From contig JAHDHM010000205.1 of NCBI GenBank assembly GCA_020631315.1, forward strand, positions 1,156 to 6,792: a DNA stretch of 5,637 bases, written 5' to 3'. A program made the translations under genes and the position numbers. Numbering within the stretch: position 1 is the first letter of the stretch; the number at the start of each line of letters is the position of its first letter. The stretch is from Acidimicrobiales bacterium (GTDB lineage Bacteria; Actinomycetota; Acidimicrobiia; Acidimicrobiales; Poriferisodaliceae). The notes under the pieces are model-generated. The model was not told the DNA's origin and ran no database searches. It saw only the letters and a program-made list of their open reading frames with translations. Positions 5,139 through 5,637 of the stretch are shown piece by piece.

Positions 5139-5637
5139 ATGGGAGTATTTGATTTCGTGCGCAATGCAGGTGCCAAGATCGGCATCGGCAAGAGCACCGA
5201 CGAGATCGCTGCGGAAGAAGCAGCGGCGGAGGCAGCAGAGGCGGCAGAGAAGGCAGCTGCGGCTGCTGAACGTCGCAACGCCGCCAAGGAGCGCATGCGC
5301 AAGGCAGCTGCCGCGCGCCGCAGCGCCGAGCAGAAGGAAAAGCGAGCCGAGGCCAAGAAGTCGGTTGAACTCGAGAAGTACGTGCGTGACCTCGGCCTCG
5401 AGGTTTCGGGTCTCGACATTCGCTTCGACGACGGCACGGCCTTCATCGACGGCGAAGCCGCCGATTCCGCCACCAAGGAGCGCGTCATCCTCGCCGTTGG
5501 CAACGCGTTCGGTGTCGAGAAGGTCGACGAGGAACTGTCGGTCGCCGAGGACGATGGCGGCGACGCCGAGATGTACGTGGTGAAGTCGGGCGACACCCTC
5601 TGGGCGATCGCCACCGCCGCCTACGGCGACGGCAACC
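5139..5637 (+). CDS. BON-LysM protein related to Kbp/YgaU, with Ala/Glu/Lys helical insert, 3' end missing
   Basis: The frame is open from ATG 5139 to the right edge; 166 residues are visible. The order of parts matches E. coli Kbp (YgaU, 149 residues), a soluble potassium-binding protein. Residues 1-15 repeat its N-terminal motif (MGVFDFVRNAGAK). Residues 77-136 are a BON domain (VRDLGLEVSGLDIRF, then ERVILAVGNAFGVEKVDEEL), and 146 on is a LysM domain (YVVKSGDTLWAIA) cut by the window end. LysM domains generally bind N-acetylglucosamine chains such as peptidoglycan. No signal peptide is visible, so the protein may be cytoplasmic like Kbp. The odd part is residues 20-76, an Ala-, Glu-, Lys- and Arg-rich stretch predicted to form a long helix or coiled coil. 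E. coli Kbp lacks it. Another reading is a general LysM cell-wall protein with no potassium role. The perfect Shine-Dalgarno site suggests high expression. Confidence 0.88.
   Translation, partial: MGVFDFVRNAGAKIGIGKSTDEIAAEEAAAEAAEAAEKAAAAAERRNAAKERMRKAAAARRSAEQKEKRAEAKKSVELEKYVRDLGLEVSGLDIRFDDGTAFIDGEAADSATKERVILAVGNAFGVEKVDEELSVAEDDGGDAEMYVVKSGDTLWAIATAAYGDGN

Noticed and set aside
5048..5614. Open frames on both strands over the LysM gene (minus 5048-5614, plus 5065-5583)
   Set aside because: Both are Ser/Ala/Arg-rich shadows. The frame from ATG 5139 has a perfect ribosome site and BON and LysM motifs.

Overview
The window is GC-rich and gene-dense, and every gene is read on the + strand. 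The Ada-AlkA/Ogt pair closely resembles the mycobacterial one, and two genes appear to start leaderless behind TANNNT -10 boxes. The source is therefore probably a high-GC actinobacterium. A member of Acidimicrobiia is plausible, but that is a guess from style and not from a marker gene.

Layout: (1) 1-655, the C-terminal part of an ABC-2 type exporter permease, cut by the left edge. (2) 704-2185, an Ada-AlkA fusion (methylphosphotriester-sensing Ada N-domain, AraC-type HTH, 3-methyladenine glycosylase). It overlaps by 23 bp (3) ogt at 2163-2684, the O6-methylguanine-DNA methyltransferase. (4) 2739-3425, a hemolysin III/PAQR-family seven-helix membrane protein. (5) 3505-5010, a secreted, cysteine-free protein with an N-terminal DUF4214-like helical region, a beta-rich middle and a C-terminal region that looks like a TIM-barrel hydrolase of unknown activity. 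(6) 5139-5637, the start of a BON-LysM protein related to E. coli Kbp/YgaU, carrying a long Ala/Glu/Lys helical insert and cut by the right edge.

Genes 2 and 3 form a clear functional unit, an alkylation-damage (adaptive response) operon. Base excision of alkylated purines and direct O6-alkylguanine reversal are translated from one message under a probable methylation-sensing regulator. The other genes look like separate units. hlyIII and the secreted-protein gene each have their own TANNNT box 6-7 nt before the ATG. The secreted-protein gene is followed by a GC-rich hairpin, and the LysM gene has its own leader and the strongest Shine-Dalgarno sequence in the window. Genes 5 and 6 both concern the cell envelope, but nothing here links them mechanistically.

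The most notable non-coding signal is an 11-pair hairpin at 687-712 that contains the apparent ATG of ada-alkA. The most notable coding signals are the unnamed secreted protein and the helical insert in the Kbp-like protein. I saw no RNA gene, CRISPR array, insertion sequence or attachment site. No gene-free stretch exceeds 130 bp.
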